From assembly GCF_041333735.1 (NCBI RefSeq), contig NZ_JBGKFB010000001.1, positions 985,001 to 1,049,000 on the forward strand: a DNA stretch of 64,000 nt, given 5' to 3'. Below the pieces are notes generated by a model. It was not told where the DNA came from. It ran no database searches and saw nothing but the letters and a program-made list of their open reading frames with translations. The position numbers were made by a program, and so were the translations under genes. This document shows, piece after piece, positions 1 to 9,400 of the stretch (positions within the stretch are counted from its first letter, which is position 1; the number at the start of each line of letters is the position of its first letter). The stretch is from Veillonella sp. (GTDB lineage: Bacteria > Bacillota > Negativicutes > Veillonellales > Veillonellaceae).

Positions 1-210
1 GTATTACCAGGTCTATTCATTGTGGTATTCCTTGAAATGCTGCTCAACGCAAAAAATAACAAGATAAGAGCCTTTGGCGTAGCTGGTGCCGCTATGGCGA
101 TAGTTATGCTCTTATTGGTAGGCAAATCGCTCTTTATGCTTTTATCCATGAGCTGTATGCTAGTAGCCTGCTATATTGCGTATAAGTGGGGAGGTGTACA
201 TCTTGACTAG
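1..210 (+). CDS. azlC: AzlC-type branched-chain amino acid exporter, C-terminal fragment
   Basis: The frame is open from the first base with no start in view, so only the last 69 residues of a longer integral membrane protein are present. Two hydrophobic stretches separated by a short basic loop (around KNNK) are visible. The identification rests mainly on the next gene, which overlaps it by 8 bases and looks like the small AzlD partner. In known systems AzlC is the large and AzlD the small subunit of an exporter of branched-chain amino acids. The fragment alone would not identify the family. Confidence 0.6.
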   Translation, partial: VLPGLFIVVFLEMLLNAKNNKIRAFGVAGAAMAIVMLLLVGKSLFMLLSMSCMLVACYIAYKWGGVHLD

Positions 211-541
211 TACAGAAATGGTCATCACCGTTGCTATTGTTGTGGCCGGTACATTACTTACTCGTTTTGGTGCCTTCCTCGTATTTCCACCAGGAAAAAA
301 GGCGCCAGATTTTGTACTTTTTTTAGGTAAGGCTTTGCCGGCTGCCGTTATGGGCATGCTCGTTGTATATACCTTTAAAGAGACTGTCGTTCTAGCATAT
401 CCTTATGGTATCCCTGAGCTCATAGCATTAGTCGTTACGGTAGGATTACATCTATGGAAACGTAACATGCTCATATCGATTGCTGCCGGTACAGTGATTT
501 ATATGATACTCGTACAAACCGTATTTAATGTACCAAAATAA
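203..541 (+). CDS. azlD: AzlD-type small subunit of branched-chain amino acid exporter
   Basis: A 112-residue protein that is almost entirely hydrophobic, with about four membrane segments, the usual size and make-up of AzlD. The segment TLLTRFGAFLVF followed by a KALPAAVMGML-like stretch resembles the family. A TTG start at 203 is chosen because a strong ribosome site, GGGGAGGTG at 188-196, sits just before it; a TTG at 176 lies upstream of that site and is less likely. It overlaps the end of azlC by 8 bases, which suggests translational coupling. An intrinsic terminator follows at once. Confidence 0.7.
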   Translation: MTSTEMVITVAIVVAGTLLTRFGAFLVFPPGKKAPDFVLFLGKALPAAVMGMLVVYTFKETVVLAYPYGIPELIALVVTVGLHLWKRNMLISIAAGTVIYMILVQTVFNVPK

Positions 542-545
542 AATA

Positions 546-587
546 AACCACTTATATCTATCTAACTTAGATATAAGTGGTTTTTTA
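546..587 (+). terminator. Intrinsic terminator after azlCD
   Basis: A near-perfect stem (AACCACTTATATCTA with its complement at 568-582) with a short loop is followed by a T run. It ends the azlCD transcript. Confidence 0.85.
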
Positions 588-670
588 CATATATTGTTTT
601 ATTTACTTTGTCAGCATAGTTGTAGTGTGTATTATAATTGATGCTAACCACAAATAGGAGTTAGTATGTA

Positions 671-1522
671 CTATTTAAGTTGTAATAGTCTTTCAAGACC
701 TGGTGCTGTATGGTGATCTTCCAAGAAGTCTTGTTGGTCTAATAGTTCCATAACATCCATGTCGATGTTTGTTAGTTTGAAATCGAATACATCGAAGTTG
801 GCTTCCATGTGACTTACATTATTTGCTTTTGGCAATGGAATGATGCCACGTTGGATGTGCCAACGCAAGATAATTTGATGTTTAGACACGCCGTATTTTT
901 CAGCCAAGCTTTTGATGATAGGATGGTCAAAAATAGGTTGGCGGTCACGGGTGAATGGAGACCAAGCCATGCCCACTACTTGATGCTTTCTCATCAATTG
1001 AATAAGAGATTGGCGTTGGTTGAATGGATGACATTCAATTTGGTTTACCACAGGTTTCACATTGCAGTGATATAGCAAGTCGATTAATCGGTCTTCGTAA
1101 AAGTTAGACAGGCCTAACCCACGCAATACGTTTTGATCGTATAACTCTTCCATGGCGCGCCAAGAACCATAATAGTCGCCAAGGGGTTGATGTACGAGCA
1201 TAATGTCGATGTAATTAGTGTCTAATTTTTTCAAGGAGCTTTCAACAGCACGCATTGTATTATCGTAGCCCGCGTCGGTATGCCAAATTTTTGTGGTAAT
1301 AACGATGTCAGTACGTTTAACGCCAGATGCTTTGATGCCTCTGCCAACGGCCTCTTCGTTGCCGTAGTAGGCAGCCGTATCGAGTAAACGATAGCCTACG
1401 TTTAGTGCGTTGGTTACGGCTTGTTCTGTTTCCCCTTCGCTACCTGTTTTGTAGGTGCCATAACCGATAGAGGGAATGAAGCTGCCGTTATTTAAAATTC
1501 TAAAGTCCATCCGTTCTTCCAT
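671..1522 (-). CDS. Aldo/keto reductase
   Basis: A 283-residue cytoplasmic NADPH-dependent aldo/keto reductase of the TIM-barrel family, close to the usual family size. All four catalytic residues are visible: Asp48 and Tyr53 in LLDTAAYYGNEE, Lys78 in ITTKIW and His111 in MLVHQP. The C-terminal LPKANN and HMEANFDVFDF segments match the cofactor-binding end. The ATG at 1522 is chosen because CGGAGG lies 5 bases upstream; an in-frame ATG seven codons earlier lacks such a site. The substrate cannot be told; 2,5-diketo-gluconate or methylglyoxal reductase are common labels for this subgroup. It is transcribed alone, divergently from the adaptor gene. Confidence 0.88.
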   Translation of the reverse strand: MEERMDFRILNNGSFIPSIGYGTYKTGSEGETEQAVTNALNVGYRLLDTAAYYGNEEAVGRGIKASGVKRTDIVITTKIWHTDAGYDNTMRAVESSLKKLDTNYIDIMLVHQPLGDYYGSWRAMEELYDQNVLRGLGLSNFYEDRLIDLLYHCNVKPVVNQIECHPFNQRQSLIQLMRKHQVVGMAWSPFTRDRQPIFDHPIIKSLAEKYGVSKHQIILRWHIQRGIIPLPKANNVSHMEANFDVFDFKLTNIDMDVMELLDQQDFLEDHHTAPGLERLLQLK

Positions 1523-1633
1523 GAGAACCTCCGTTATATCCATTAATTAAAGGAATTAGCTTTCATACAATTCTAATTGATTTTATGATATACTAAGGTA
1601 TTGATAAAAATCAATATGACAGGAAGTGACAGA

Positions 1634-2752
1634 ATGAAATTAAAACGAATTTATTCTGTAGTTGCTATGCTTGGTGTTGTGATGATGGCCTTGTCCATCG
1701 CTGGTTGCGGTACGAAAACGGTATCCGTTGCTGATGTAACATACAAGGATATGCCGCTGCAGATTCATAATGATGCCAATGTAACAGCTCTTAATAAGGC
1801 GACGGTAACGCCGACGTTGACGGGGCAGGTCGCATATGCTGTGAAAGTAGGCGACCAAGTACAACAAGGTCAAGTCTTGGCCACTGTAGATACATCGGCT
1901 TTACAGCAACAGCTAGCATCATTACAAGGTCAGTTAGCGCAAGCCTCAGCTCAGTCCTATGCGACGTCTGTGACAACTACGACAGCAGCGTCTGTAGATA
2001 GTGCTCAATTGGCGCAAGCTCAGAAGATGCGCGAAGCGGGCATGATTACTCAAAAAGAATATGATCGCATTGTAGAGCGGTCTCAGCCACAAACTACGAC
2101 AGTAACAACTGGCGGTGGCGGCGGTGGCGCTAATACAGCGGCTATCGAGGCTCAAATCGCTCAAGTATCTGCTCAAATGGCTGCTTCTACAATTGTAGCG
2201 CCCATAGCTGGTACGGTAACAGCTATTTACAATGAGGACCGTCAAATGGCCATTGCAGATCGTCCATTCATGATGATTCAACAATCTACACCGATGGTAG
2301 CATCCCTTAGCATTCCTCGTGATGCGGCGATGAAGTTAGGCACACCTGACGCTAAAAAAGGTATCAAGGTACTCCTTAAGGTAGGCGACCAAGAATTACC
2401 TGGCGAATTGACCTATGTAGATGTAACACAGCCAGAAAATGTGCCAAGTGTTCTTGTGAAAGCTACTTTCAACAATGACAAAGGCCTCATTAAGGCTGGT
2501 GAATTCTATACATTGATTATCGAGTCTAATGTAAAAGCGAAAATGCTCACTGTACCAAGTAAAGCAGTTCGTGAAAACCAAGATGGCAAATACGTGTATG
2601 TATTGACTGAAAATAATACAGTTGACGTACGTGTCGTTGAAGTAGGTATGACAGAAGATGATGATGTAGCCATTATTTCAGGCCTAAATGAAGGTGACAA
2701 GGTAATCACAAGTGATGGAACCTTTGAATTAGGGGAATCCGTTAAATTATAA
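1634..2752 (+). CDS. HlyD/AcrA-type efflux adaptor lipoprotein
   Basis: A 372-residue periplasmic adaptor of the RND efflux family. The N-terminus is a lipoprotein signal ending in IAGC (Cys25). Next come a lipoyl-like half (TLTGQVAYAVKVGDQVQQGQ), a Gln/Ala-rich helical hairpin (about residues 90-185) interrupted by a six-glycine run, the second lipoyl half (IVAPIAGTVTAIYNEDRQ) and beta-barrel and membrane-proximal domains. The start at 1634 has an AGGAAG site. Such adaptors link an inner-membrane pump to an outer-membrane channel, but neither partner gene is adjacent. The next gene belongs to an unrelated family. Confidence 0.88.
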   Translation: MKLKRIYSVVAMLGVVMMALSIAGCGTKTVSVADVTYKDMPLQIHNDANVTALNKATVTPTLTGQVAYAVKVGDQVQQGQVLATVDTSALQQQLASLQGQLAQASAQSYATSVTTTTAASVDSAQLAQAQKMREAGMITQKEYDRIVERSQPQTTTVTTGGGGGGANTAAIEAQIAQVSAQMAASTIVAPIAGTVTAIYNEDRQMAIADRPFMMIQQSTPMVASLSIPRDAAMKLGTPDAKKGIKVLLKVGDQELPGELTYVDVTQPENVPSVLVKATFNNDKGLIKAGEFYTLIIESNVKAKMLTVPSKAVRENQDGKYVYVLTENNTVDVRVVEVGMTEDDDVAIISGLNEGDKVITSDGTFELGESVKL

Positions 2753-2818
2753 TGAATAACATTAAACTTTCACCAATGGTGAATACCTCAATTGAGGAAT
2801 CTGATAGGAGGGATTATT

Positions 2819-3736
2819 ATTTTAGAATTTAAACGTTTTGAACTAAGAGATAAACCATTAATCGATAAATATTTTGAACAACATCATTATGAAGCATCTG
2901 ATAACTGTTTTACTACATTGTTTATGTGGCAAGATGCGTATGGCATCCGTTGGGCTGAGGAAAATGGTGTATTGTACATCCAAGGTGGCGGTAAACGTGA
3001 ACCATTCCTATTGCCTCCATTTGCCGGTAAAGATGCAAAGTTCCTCGATGGTTTATTGCGAGCTAAAGAATGGTTCGTAGAAAATAACTTGCCATTCCGC
3101 TTTAAAGGTGTTAGCAAAGTTGTAAAAGAACGCATGGAAGAGTTATGTCCTGGTCGTTATGAATTTACACCTGACCGCGACAACTACGAATACATTTATA
3201 AGTCTGAAGATCTTATCAACTTGTCTGGCAAGAAATTCCGTCAAAAGAAAAACCATTTGAATCAATTCCGTATGCAATATTCTAACTATGAATATATGCC
3301 AATCACTGAAGATATCATTCCATTGTGCCGCGAAACGGCAGCGTCCTGGGTAGAAACTCATCATGAAGAAGGTATCGAAGATGAATTGGTAGCTATCAAC
3401 TTGTTATTCGATAACTGGGATGCGTTAGGTCTTAAAGGCGGCGCCATCAAATTGTTTGGCCGTGTTGAAGCCTTCAGTATCGGTGAATTGTTGAATGATA
3501 AAATGGCGTTGATTCATATTGAAAAAGCAAATCCAGATATCCGTGGTTTGTACCAAGCTATCAATAATGAATTCATTCGTCATGAATTTAGCGATGTAGA
3601 GTTTATCAACCGTGAAGAAGATATGGGCTTGCCTGGTCTTCGTCAAGCAAAAGAATCTTACAATCCAGATCACTTTGCTGAAAAATATGACGCAGTATAT
3701 GCTAACGAAGCAGACAATGCGACAGGCGGTAAATAA
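2819..3736 (+). CDS. DUF2156 (phosphatidylglycerol lysyltransferase C-terminal-like) protein, apparent ATT start
   Basis: About 305 residues resembling DUF2156 proteins, which carry two GNAT-like folds and are related to the catalytic half of aminoacyl-phosphatidylglycerol synthases. Recognisable stretches are LIDKYFEQ near the N-terminus, GKKFRQKKNHLNQF near the middle and LPGLRQAKESYNP near the end. The biochemical role of free-standing members is unsettled. Start choice: GGAGGG at 2807-2812 lies 6 bases before an ATT at 2819, and reading ATT as Met gives MLEFKRFEL, where the family usually begins. The only conventional upstream candidates, TTG 2792 and CTG 2801, have no ribosome site. A terminator follows the gene. 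Confidence 0.75.
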   Translation: MLEFKRFELRDKPLIDKYFEQHHYEASDNCFTTLFMWQDAYGIRWAEENGVLYIQGGGKREPFLLPPFAGKDAKFLDGLLRAKEWFVENNLPFRFKGVSKVVKERMEELCPGRYEFTPDRDNYEYIYKSEDLINLSGKKFRQKKNHLNQFRMQYSNYEYMPITEDIIPLCRETAASWVETHHEEGIEDELVAINLLFDNWDALGLKGGAIKLFGRVEAFSIGELLNDKMALIHIEKANPDIRGLYQAINNEFIRHEFSDVEFINREEDMGLPGLRQAKESYNPDHFAEKYDAVYANEADNATGGK

Positions 3737-3742
3737 AAATTT

Positions 3743-3776
3743 GAGCTATGAAGCCGATGTGCTTCATAGCTCCTTT
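3743..3776 (+). terminator. Intrinsic terminator after the DUF2156 gene
   Basis: A perfect 12-bp stem, GAGCTATGAAGC with GCTTCATAGCTC, a 6-base loop and then CTTTT. It runs directly into the next promoter. Confidence 0.8.
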
Positions 3777-3785
3777 TGTTATAAT
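3777..3785 (+). promoter_or_regulatory. Extended -10 promoter element for the Eis-like gene
   Basis: TG-T-TATAAT is an extended -10 element with no good -35 at the expected distance. Transcription from here would begin near 3792 and place the whole GCGAT tract in the 5' untranslated region of the acetyltransferase gene. Confidence 0.5.
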
Positions 3786-3831
3786 AGAAGTGTTAGCCTA
3801 TCTATTTGAGCGTATATTTTGTATTATCATG

Positions 3832-3891
3832 GCGATGCGATGCGATGCGATGCGATGCGATGCGATGCGATGCGATGCGATGCGATGCGAT
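3832..3891 (+). repeat. Pentanucleotide tandem repeat (GCGAT)12
   Basis: Twelve perfect head-to-tail copies of GCGAT, 60 bases in all, end 44 bases before the ATG of the Eis-like acetyltransferase. Perfect tracts of this kind change length by slipped-strand mispairing. Every copy contains an ATG, so upstream starts occur in all three frames. Two frames close at 3893 and 3900, just after the tract, and one runs on out of frame past the real start. The tract lies between the likely promoter and the ribosome site, so copy number could alter leader structure or upstream translation. Confidence 0.95.
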
Positions 3892-3935
3892 ATAACAGAT
3901 AGAAAGCGGTTTATTACTATAACGAGGATATACTT

Positions 3936-5129
3936 ATGGAATTTAGAATTGCAACGGCTCAAGATACGCCACATGTGGAAAATCTATGGGCGTACTGCTT
4001 TGAACCAAAGGAAGACTCATTCTTCCAATATTACTTTACAAATTGCTATGAACCAGAAAATACCATGGTTGGTCTTGAACAAGGTCAATTGTTGAGTACC
4101 GTTCATTTGCGTCAATATAATATCAATGTTCGTGGTGCTGTATTGCCTACAAGCTATATGGTTGGCGTGGCCACACATCCAGCAGCTCGTCGTGGTGGCG
4201 TAGGTGGTGCGTTGTTAAAGGCTTCGCTTGAAGAACTTCGCAACCGAGGTCAAGCATTGACGATTTTGATGCCTTCCAAGGCTGCATTCTACCAACAATA
4301 TGGTTGGGAACTCTATGCTCATCAATGGGTGAACACCATGTCTCTTGAAGATTTGCGCCCTATGACGGATAAATCTTTGAGCTTTGGCTTACTTAATAGC
4401 GTAGACCAATGGACTTTACTAGACCCAGTATATAAAGCGTATACTGCGTGTTTATCCGGTTATGCAGAGCGCGGTGAAAAGGAATGGAAACGCTTGCTCG
4501 GTAGCTTCTTTGCAGAAGGCGTAAACATCGCTGTTGTGCGCAATGATGAAAATATCATTGAAGGGTATGCCGTATATCGTTTAGGGCAACCTGAAATCCC
4601 TGTTTCTGAATTGGTTTATACTACACGCCGTGCACAACGAGCATTGCTCAATTATTTCTACAATCATCGTTCCCAAGGCAGTTCTATCCGTTGGAATGAA
4701 GGTCTTCACGATACATACTATCGTTTCTATCCAGATGGTAAAAGCGGTCATGCCACTATGCCGTATATGATGAGTCGTATTGTTGATGTGAAAGCGGCTC
4801 TGGAAGCGATTCCAGTCAATCCAGAGGCATTGATGATGCCTATTACTTTGACCTTTGGTGTTAAAGATAGCCTTTGTGCATGGAATGAAGGTCGCTACGA
4901 AGTAAAATACGGCGGTGCATTAATGCCAACTGTTAAGAAAGTATCTGATACGCTTGAAGGTGAAGTAGACCTTACTGTTGAAGTGGGCGCTTTAAGCCAA
5001 CTTTTGATGGGCACATTAACAGCACGTGACCTTGCCTTTGAAGGTAAACTTTCAGTAGGTCAAGAATGGTTAGATTATTTCGATATCCTCTATCCTGAAC
5101 AAAAAACATATATTAACGAATGGTGGTAA
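3936..5129 (+). CDS. Eis-like GNAT N-acetyltransferase with SCP2-type C-terminal domain
   Basis: A 397-residue protein with the Eis family layout: an N-terminal GNAT domain with the acetyl-CoA loop (VATHPAARRGGVGGALL, about residues 75-92), a second GNAT-like domain in the middle, and a C-terminal sterol-carrier-like fold (from about residue 290). Known Eis enzymes acetylate amines, including aminoglycosides at several positions; the substrate here is unknown. The ATG at 3936 has a GAGGAT site. The stop at 5129 is directly followed by the pseudouridine synthase start at 5131, so the two are co-transcribed. The GCGAT repeat upstream makes expression potentially switchable. Confidence 0.85.
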   Translation: MEFRIATAQDTPHVENLWAYCFEPKEDSFFQYYFTNCYEPENTMVGLEQGQLLSTVHLRQYNINVRGAVLPTSYMVGVATHPAARRGGVGGALLKASLEELRNRGQALTILMPSKAAFYQQYGWELYAHQWVNTMSLEDLRPMTDKSLSFGLLNSVDQWTLLDPVYKAYTACLSGYAERGEKEWKRLLGSFFAEGVNIAVVRNDENIIEGYAVYRLGQPEIPVSELVYTTRRAQRALLNYFYNHRSQGSSIRWNEGLHDTYYRFYPDGKSGHATMPYMMSRIVDVKAALEAIPVNPEALMMPITLTFGVKDSLCAWNEGRYEVKYGGALMPTVKKVSDTLEGEVDLTVEVGALSQLLMGTLTARDLAFEGKLSVGQEWLDYFDILYPEQKTYINEWW

Positions 5130-5130
5130 T

Positions 5131-6003
5131 ATGAGCTGGAAAACGTATACGGTAAAAGAACCGACAGAATTAACAGTCTCTAAATATGTAAAGGAACGAT
5201 TTTCTCTATCCTCTCGGGATATTCAAATGATGTTCCGCAAGAAACGGGTAAAAGTAAATAGCCGTGTAGCCCATTCTCAGCGTTCCCTCAAAAAAGGTGA
5301 TGTATTAACCTTGGAACTGCCACAGGATAAAGACTATGGCGTCGATGTAGAAAAAGGTCCTATTACAGTTCTTTACGAAGATGCTCATACCTTGGTGGTT
5401 GATAAAGCTCCGTTCATGCTTGTTCATCCAGCGGGACAAACTAAATCTGGTACATTGAGTAACTATGTAGCTGGGTATTATGCGAAAAAAGGTGTAGTTC
5501 ACAAGGTGCGCCCTGTACATCGTCTTGACCGAGACACATCTGGTTGTATTCTCTTTGGTAAAACAAAGGAAGCTCAGCAATATTACACTGATGAATTGCA
5601 AGCTGGTCGTATCGACCGTATCTACACAGGCTTAGTAGAAGGCTGTATTAGCGAAGATGGCGTAGTTGATGAACCGATTGGTGTGGATCCTGTCTTTGAT
5701 AACCGCCGTGTAGTTGATGAATTTGGACAACCAGCTCAAACGGAATATACAGTTCTAGGTCATAAAGATGGTAAAACGCTGTTAAGATTCAAGCTGTTAA
5801 CTGGCAGAACACATCAAATTCGAGTACATATGGAATATATAGGTCATCCTATTGTTGGTGATGCTATGTATGGTACGCGTAATAAACCATACACGCGCCA
5901 ATGCTTACATGCCTCAGAAATCACCTTTGCACCCTATGGTAAGGATGAGCCTATCACAGTGACCTGTGAAGTAGGGGATAATTTTGGCTGTGAAAAGTCC
6001 TGA
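5131..6003 (+). CDS. RluA-family rRNA pseudouridine synthase
   Basis: A 290-residue RluA/RluD-type enzyme that converts uridine to pseudouridine in structured RNA, most often 23S rRNA. An N-terminal S4-like RNA-binding domain (SSRDIQMMFRKKRVKVN, about residues 27-60) precedes the catalytic domain. The catalytic Asp133 sits in HRLDRDTSG and the conserved TGRTHQIRVHM lies near the C-terminus. Its start overlaps the preceding gene's stop region, indicating an operon. Which uridine is modified cannot be told. A second paralogue is encoded at 20264-21268. Confidence 0.9.
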   Translation: MSWKTYTVKEPTELTVSKYVKERFSLSSRDIQMMFRKKRVKVNSRVAHSQRSLKKGDVLTLELPQDKDYGVDVEKGPITVLYEDAHTLVVDKAPFMLVHPAGQTKSGTLSNYVAGYYAKKGVVHKVRPVHRLDRDTSGCILFGKTKEAQQYYTDELQAGRIDRIYTGLVEGCISEDGVVDEPIGVDPVFDNRRVVDEFGQPAQTEYTVLGHKDGKTLLRFKLLTGRTHQIRVHMEYIGHPIVGDAMYGTRNKPYTRQCLHASEITFAPYGKDEPITVTCEVGDNFGCEKS

Positions 6004-6041
6004 TTGCATTTATAAACTCTATCAATTATAATTTATATGAT

Positions 6042-6136
6042 GATGTGGTCACAGAGCGTGCCACGTAAAATAAAGAAAGCTCAATTGCTAGATGTGGACA
6101 TAGAGCGTGCCACGTAAAAAAAAAAAAGCTCAATCG
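6042..6136 (+). repeat. Two imperfect 46-base direct repeats
   Basis: Copy one is 6042-6087 and copy two is 6091-6136, a 49-base period. Both contain GATGTGG, then AGAGCGTGCCACGTAAAA, an A-rich stretch and AAAGCTCAAT. They differ mainly in the A-rich part. Each can form a weak hairpin from GTGG with CCAC and GAGC with GCTC. Function unknown. Confidence 0.8.
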
Positions 6137-6204
6137 ATGATAAAAAAACATATCCCTTGATGCTTGTGTATACATGTATACAAAAAACAATAGTGATAAA
6201 AATG

Positions 6205-6243
6205 CATAGTCTATGACTTAAAGTCATAGACTATGTTTTTTTT
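6205..6243 (+). terminator. Strong intrinsic terminator in the gltB upstream spacer
   Basis: CATAGTCTATGACTT and its perfect complement (6221-6235) are followed by eight T. It may end the acetyltransferase-pseudouridine synthase transcript or a short RNA that includes the direct repeats. Confidence 0.8.
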
Positions 6244-6457
6244 ATATTTTCAATTCACAGTGGACAGGAGTATACTATGTATAGACAAAAATTCTATAGA
6301 ATTTAAAACTTAGATGAGGTTATGGACAGTCACAGCCGATAATATCACTACAGAATGGATTCTTTAGAGGTAGTTTATAGTTTATACTTTCACCAAGACC
6401 GAACGGAACGATGCCGCAGAGCTTGGATTGATCAAGTGATATGAAGGAGTGCACGTT

Positions 6458-9400
6458 ATGGATATGAATCAGAGCACAATCGAGCAACAACGTCTAGATC
6501 AAGCTAGACTAGAAGCTAATGGTATGTACAGCAGCCAATTTGAAAAGGATGCGTGCGGCATGGGCTTTGTCGTTAATATTAAGGGTAAAAAATCTCACGA
6601 TATTATCGATGATGGCTTGCGCATTTTAGAGCGTCTTGAGCATCGTGGTGGTGCTGGTGCAGATAAGGACACAGGGGATGGTGCCGGTATTTTGGTGCAA
6701 ATTCCTCATGAGTTCTTCAAACGCGAGTGCGAAGTGCTTGGCATTAACTTGCCCTCCGCTGGTGATTACGGCGTAGGCATGGTATTCGCTCACAAATATG
6801 AAAGCCTCCGCAACGAGCAAAAACGTATTTTTGAAGAGGTGGTACGCGAAGAAGGTCAAGTAGTTCTCGGCTGGCGTGAAGTACCAGTTGATGGTACTAA
6901 AGTTGGTCATGAAGCTGCTGCCATTCGTCCATGGATGATTCAAATCCTCATCGGTAAAGGCCCAGATATTACAAATAATAAAGAGTTCGAACGCAAATTA
7001 TACATCATTCGTAAATTAGCGGAAAAACGCATCATTCCATTGAGCAAAGAATTATCTAGTGATTTCTATATTGCATCCTTGTCCTCTAAAACAATCGTAT
7101 ATAAAGGGATGTTGACACCTGGTCAATTGCGTGACTTCTACCTTGATTTGAGTGACCTTGACTTTACATCTGCATTGGCGATGGTTCACTCTCGCTTCAG
7201 TACGAATACATTCCCAAGCTGGGCCCGGGCACATCCTAACCGTTTTTTAGTTCACAATGGTGAAATCAACACTATTCGCGGTAATGTAAACTGGATCAAT
7301 GCTCGTGAAGGCAAAGCGGAATCTCCATTGTTCCCGGACATCAAAAAAGTATTCCCTGTAGTTGATGACAGCGGTTCTGACTCCGCTATGTTCGATAACA
7401 CATTGGAATTCTTACACATGACAGGTCGTTCTTTGCCTCATGCTATTATGATGATGATTCCTGAACCTTGGGAACGCAACAATCTCATGAGCCAAGAAAA
7501 ACATGACTTCTATGAGTTCAATAGCTTCATGATGGAACCATGGGATGGTCCTGCTGCTATGGGCTTCACTGATGGTACTGTTATCGGTGGCGTACTTGAC
7601 CGCAATGGTTTGCGTCCTGCTCGTTACTATGTAACAACTGATGATCGCGTTATCATGGCCTCCGAAGTGGGTGTAGTAAACGAAAACGCTGAAAATATTC
7701 GTGCTAAAGGTCGTTTGGAACCAGGTAAAATGCTTCTCATTGATACGGAAGAACAACGTATCATTTCCGATGAAGAAATCAAACAACGCGTTGCCACTGA
7801 ATTGCCATATGATGAATTGGTAAAAGAGCACGTTATCCACTTGTCTGAAATTACACAAGCTGATGAAAGTGATATTCCAAAAGTTGAAGATTTGTTCAAA
7901 AAGCAACAAGCCTTTGGTTATACCCAAGAAGACCTTGTACGTATGATTGTACCTATGGCAAAGGATGGTAAAGATCCTGTAGGTGCAATGGGTGCCGATG
8001 CTCCACTTGCTATCTTGTCCGATAAACCACAATTGTTATACAGCTACTTCAAGCAAATGTTCGCGCAAGTAACAAATCCTCCAATCGACTCCATTCGTGA
8101 GGAAATGGTTACATCTACACGCGTTATGCTTGGTAACTCTGGTAACTTAACAGACCCTAATAAAGCTGGTACTTATGCGTTGTCCATGCGTACACCAATC
8201 CTTACTAATCAAGAATTGGCGTCCATTAAGGCTCTTGACTGCCGCCGTATGAAGTCTGTTACATTGCCAATCCTTTTCGACCCAACTAAGGGTGCTGATG
8301 GTTTGCGCGATGCATTGAATGAATTGTGCGAAAAAGCAGAAGAAGCAGCACGTACAGACCAAAATGTATTGATTTTATCTGACCGTGGCGTTGATGAAAA
8401 TCATGCACCAATTCCTGCATTGTTAGCTGTAGCAGCTGTTCATAATCACTTGATTAGAAAAGTATTGCGCACAGAAATTGGTCTTATCCTCGAATCTGGT
8501 GAGCCTCGCGAAGTACATCATTTCTGTACACTGATCGGTTATGGTGTAACCGCAATCAATCCATATGTAGCTCTTGAAACTGTACGTGATTTACAAGCCC
8601 ATAAACGCCTTGGTGATATTACTCCTGAACAAGCAGAAAAGAACTACATCAAAGCGGCTGTGGGCGGTATCATGAAAGTTATGTCCAAAATGGGTATCTC
8701 CACAGTACGTTCTTATCAGGGTGCACAAATCTTTGAAGCCTTGGGATTGAATACTAACTTCATTAACAAGTTCTTTGTAAATACACCAACACGTATTGGC
8801 GGTATTGGTCTTGTAGGTGTTGCTAATGAAGCATTGGCTCGTTTTGACCGTGCTTTCAAATCTGATGAATCTGTACTTGAACCGGGTGGTTGGTATGGTC
8901 CTGTAAAAGATGGGGAAGAACATTTATTCAACCCTAAAACAATTGAGCTTTTACAAGAATCCCTCATCAATGGCGACTATGCTAAATATAAAGAATACTC
9001 TAAAGCTATCCGCAACGATTACCACGTAACATTGCGTTCCTTGATGGAATTAAATTACCCTGTAGGTGGCGGCATTCCTATCGAAGAGGTTGAGCCTGAA
9101 GAATCCATCGTAAAACGCTTTAAAGCGGGTGCTATGAGTTATGGTGCCATCAGTAAAGAGGCTCATGAAGCGATTGCTATCGCTATGAACCGTCTTGGTT
9201 CTACATCTAACTCTGGTGAAGGCGGCGAAGACGTAGCTCGTTTCAAACCATTGCCAAATGGCGACAGCATGAATTCCGAAGTAAAACAAATTGCATCTGG
9301 TCGTTTCGGTGTAACTGCGAATTACCTCGTTCATGCAAAAGAGTTGCAAATTAAATGTGCTCAAGGTGCTAAACCAGGTGAAGGTGGTCAATTGCCAGGT

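Larger units (their letters stand above)
6004..6457. other. 454-base non-coding spacer upstream of gltB
   Basis: It holds two imperfect direct repeats (6042-6136), a perfect palindrome GTATACATGTATAC (6168-6181), a strong intrinsic terminator (6205-6243) and, after it, a possible nine-codon reading frame. That frame, ATG 6277 to TAA 6306, encodes MYRQKFYRI and has AGGAG six bases upstream. The terminator lies 200 bases beyond the previous gene and 215 before gltB, so a short RNA or a long structured leader is possible. I recognise no known riboswitch. Confidence 0.5.

Noticed and set aside
3832..3891. Short tandem repeats considered as a CRISPR-like array
   Set aside because: Units are 5 bases with no spacers; it is a simple microsatellite.
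3748..4095. Open frame through the GCGAT repeat giving repeated MRCDA residues
   Set aside because: It has no ribosome site, is partly made of the repeat and overlaps the well-supported Eis-like gene out of frame. It matters only as a possible upstream frame.
7412..8032. Minus-strand frame of 206 codons inside gltB
   Set aside because: It is a shadow of gltB codon use with no ribosome site and no recognisable protein features.
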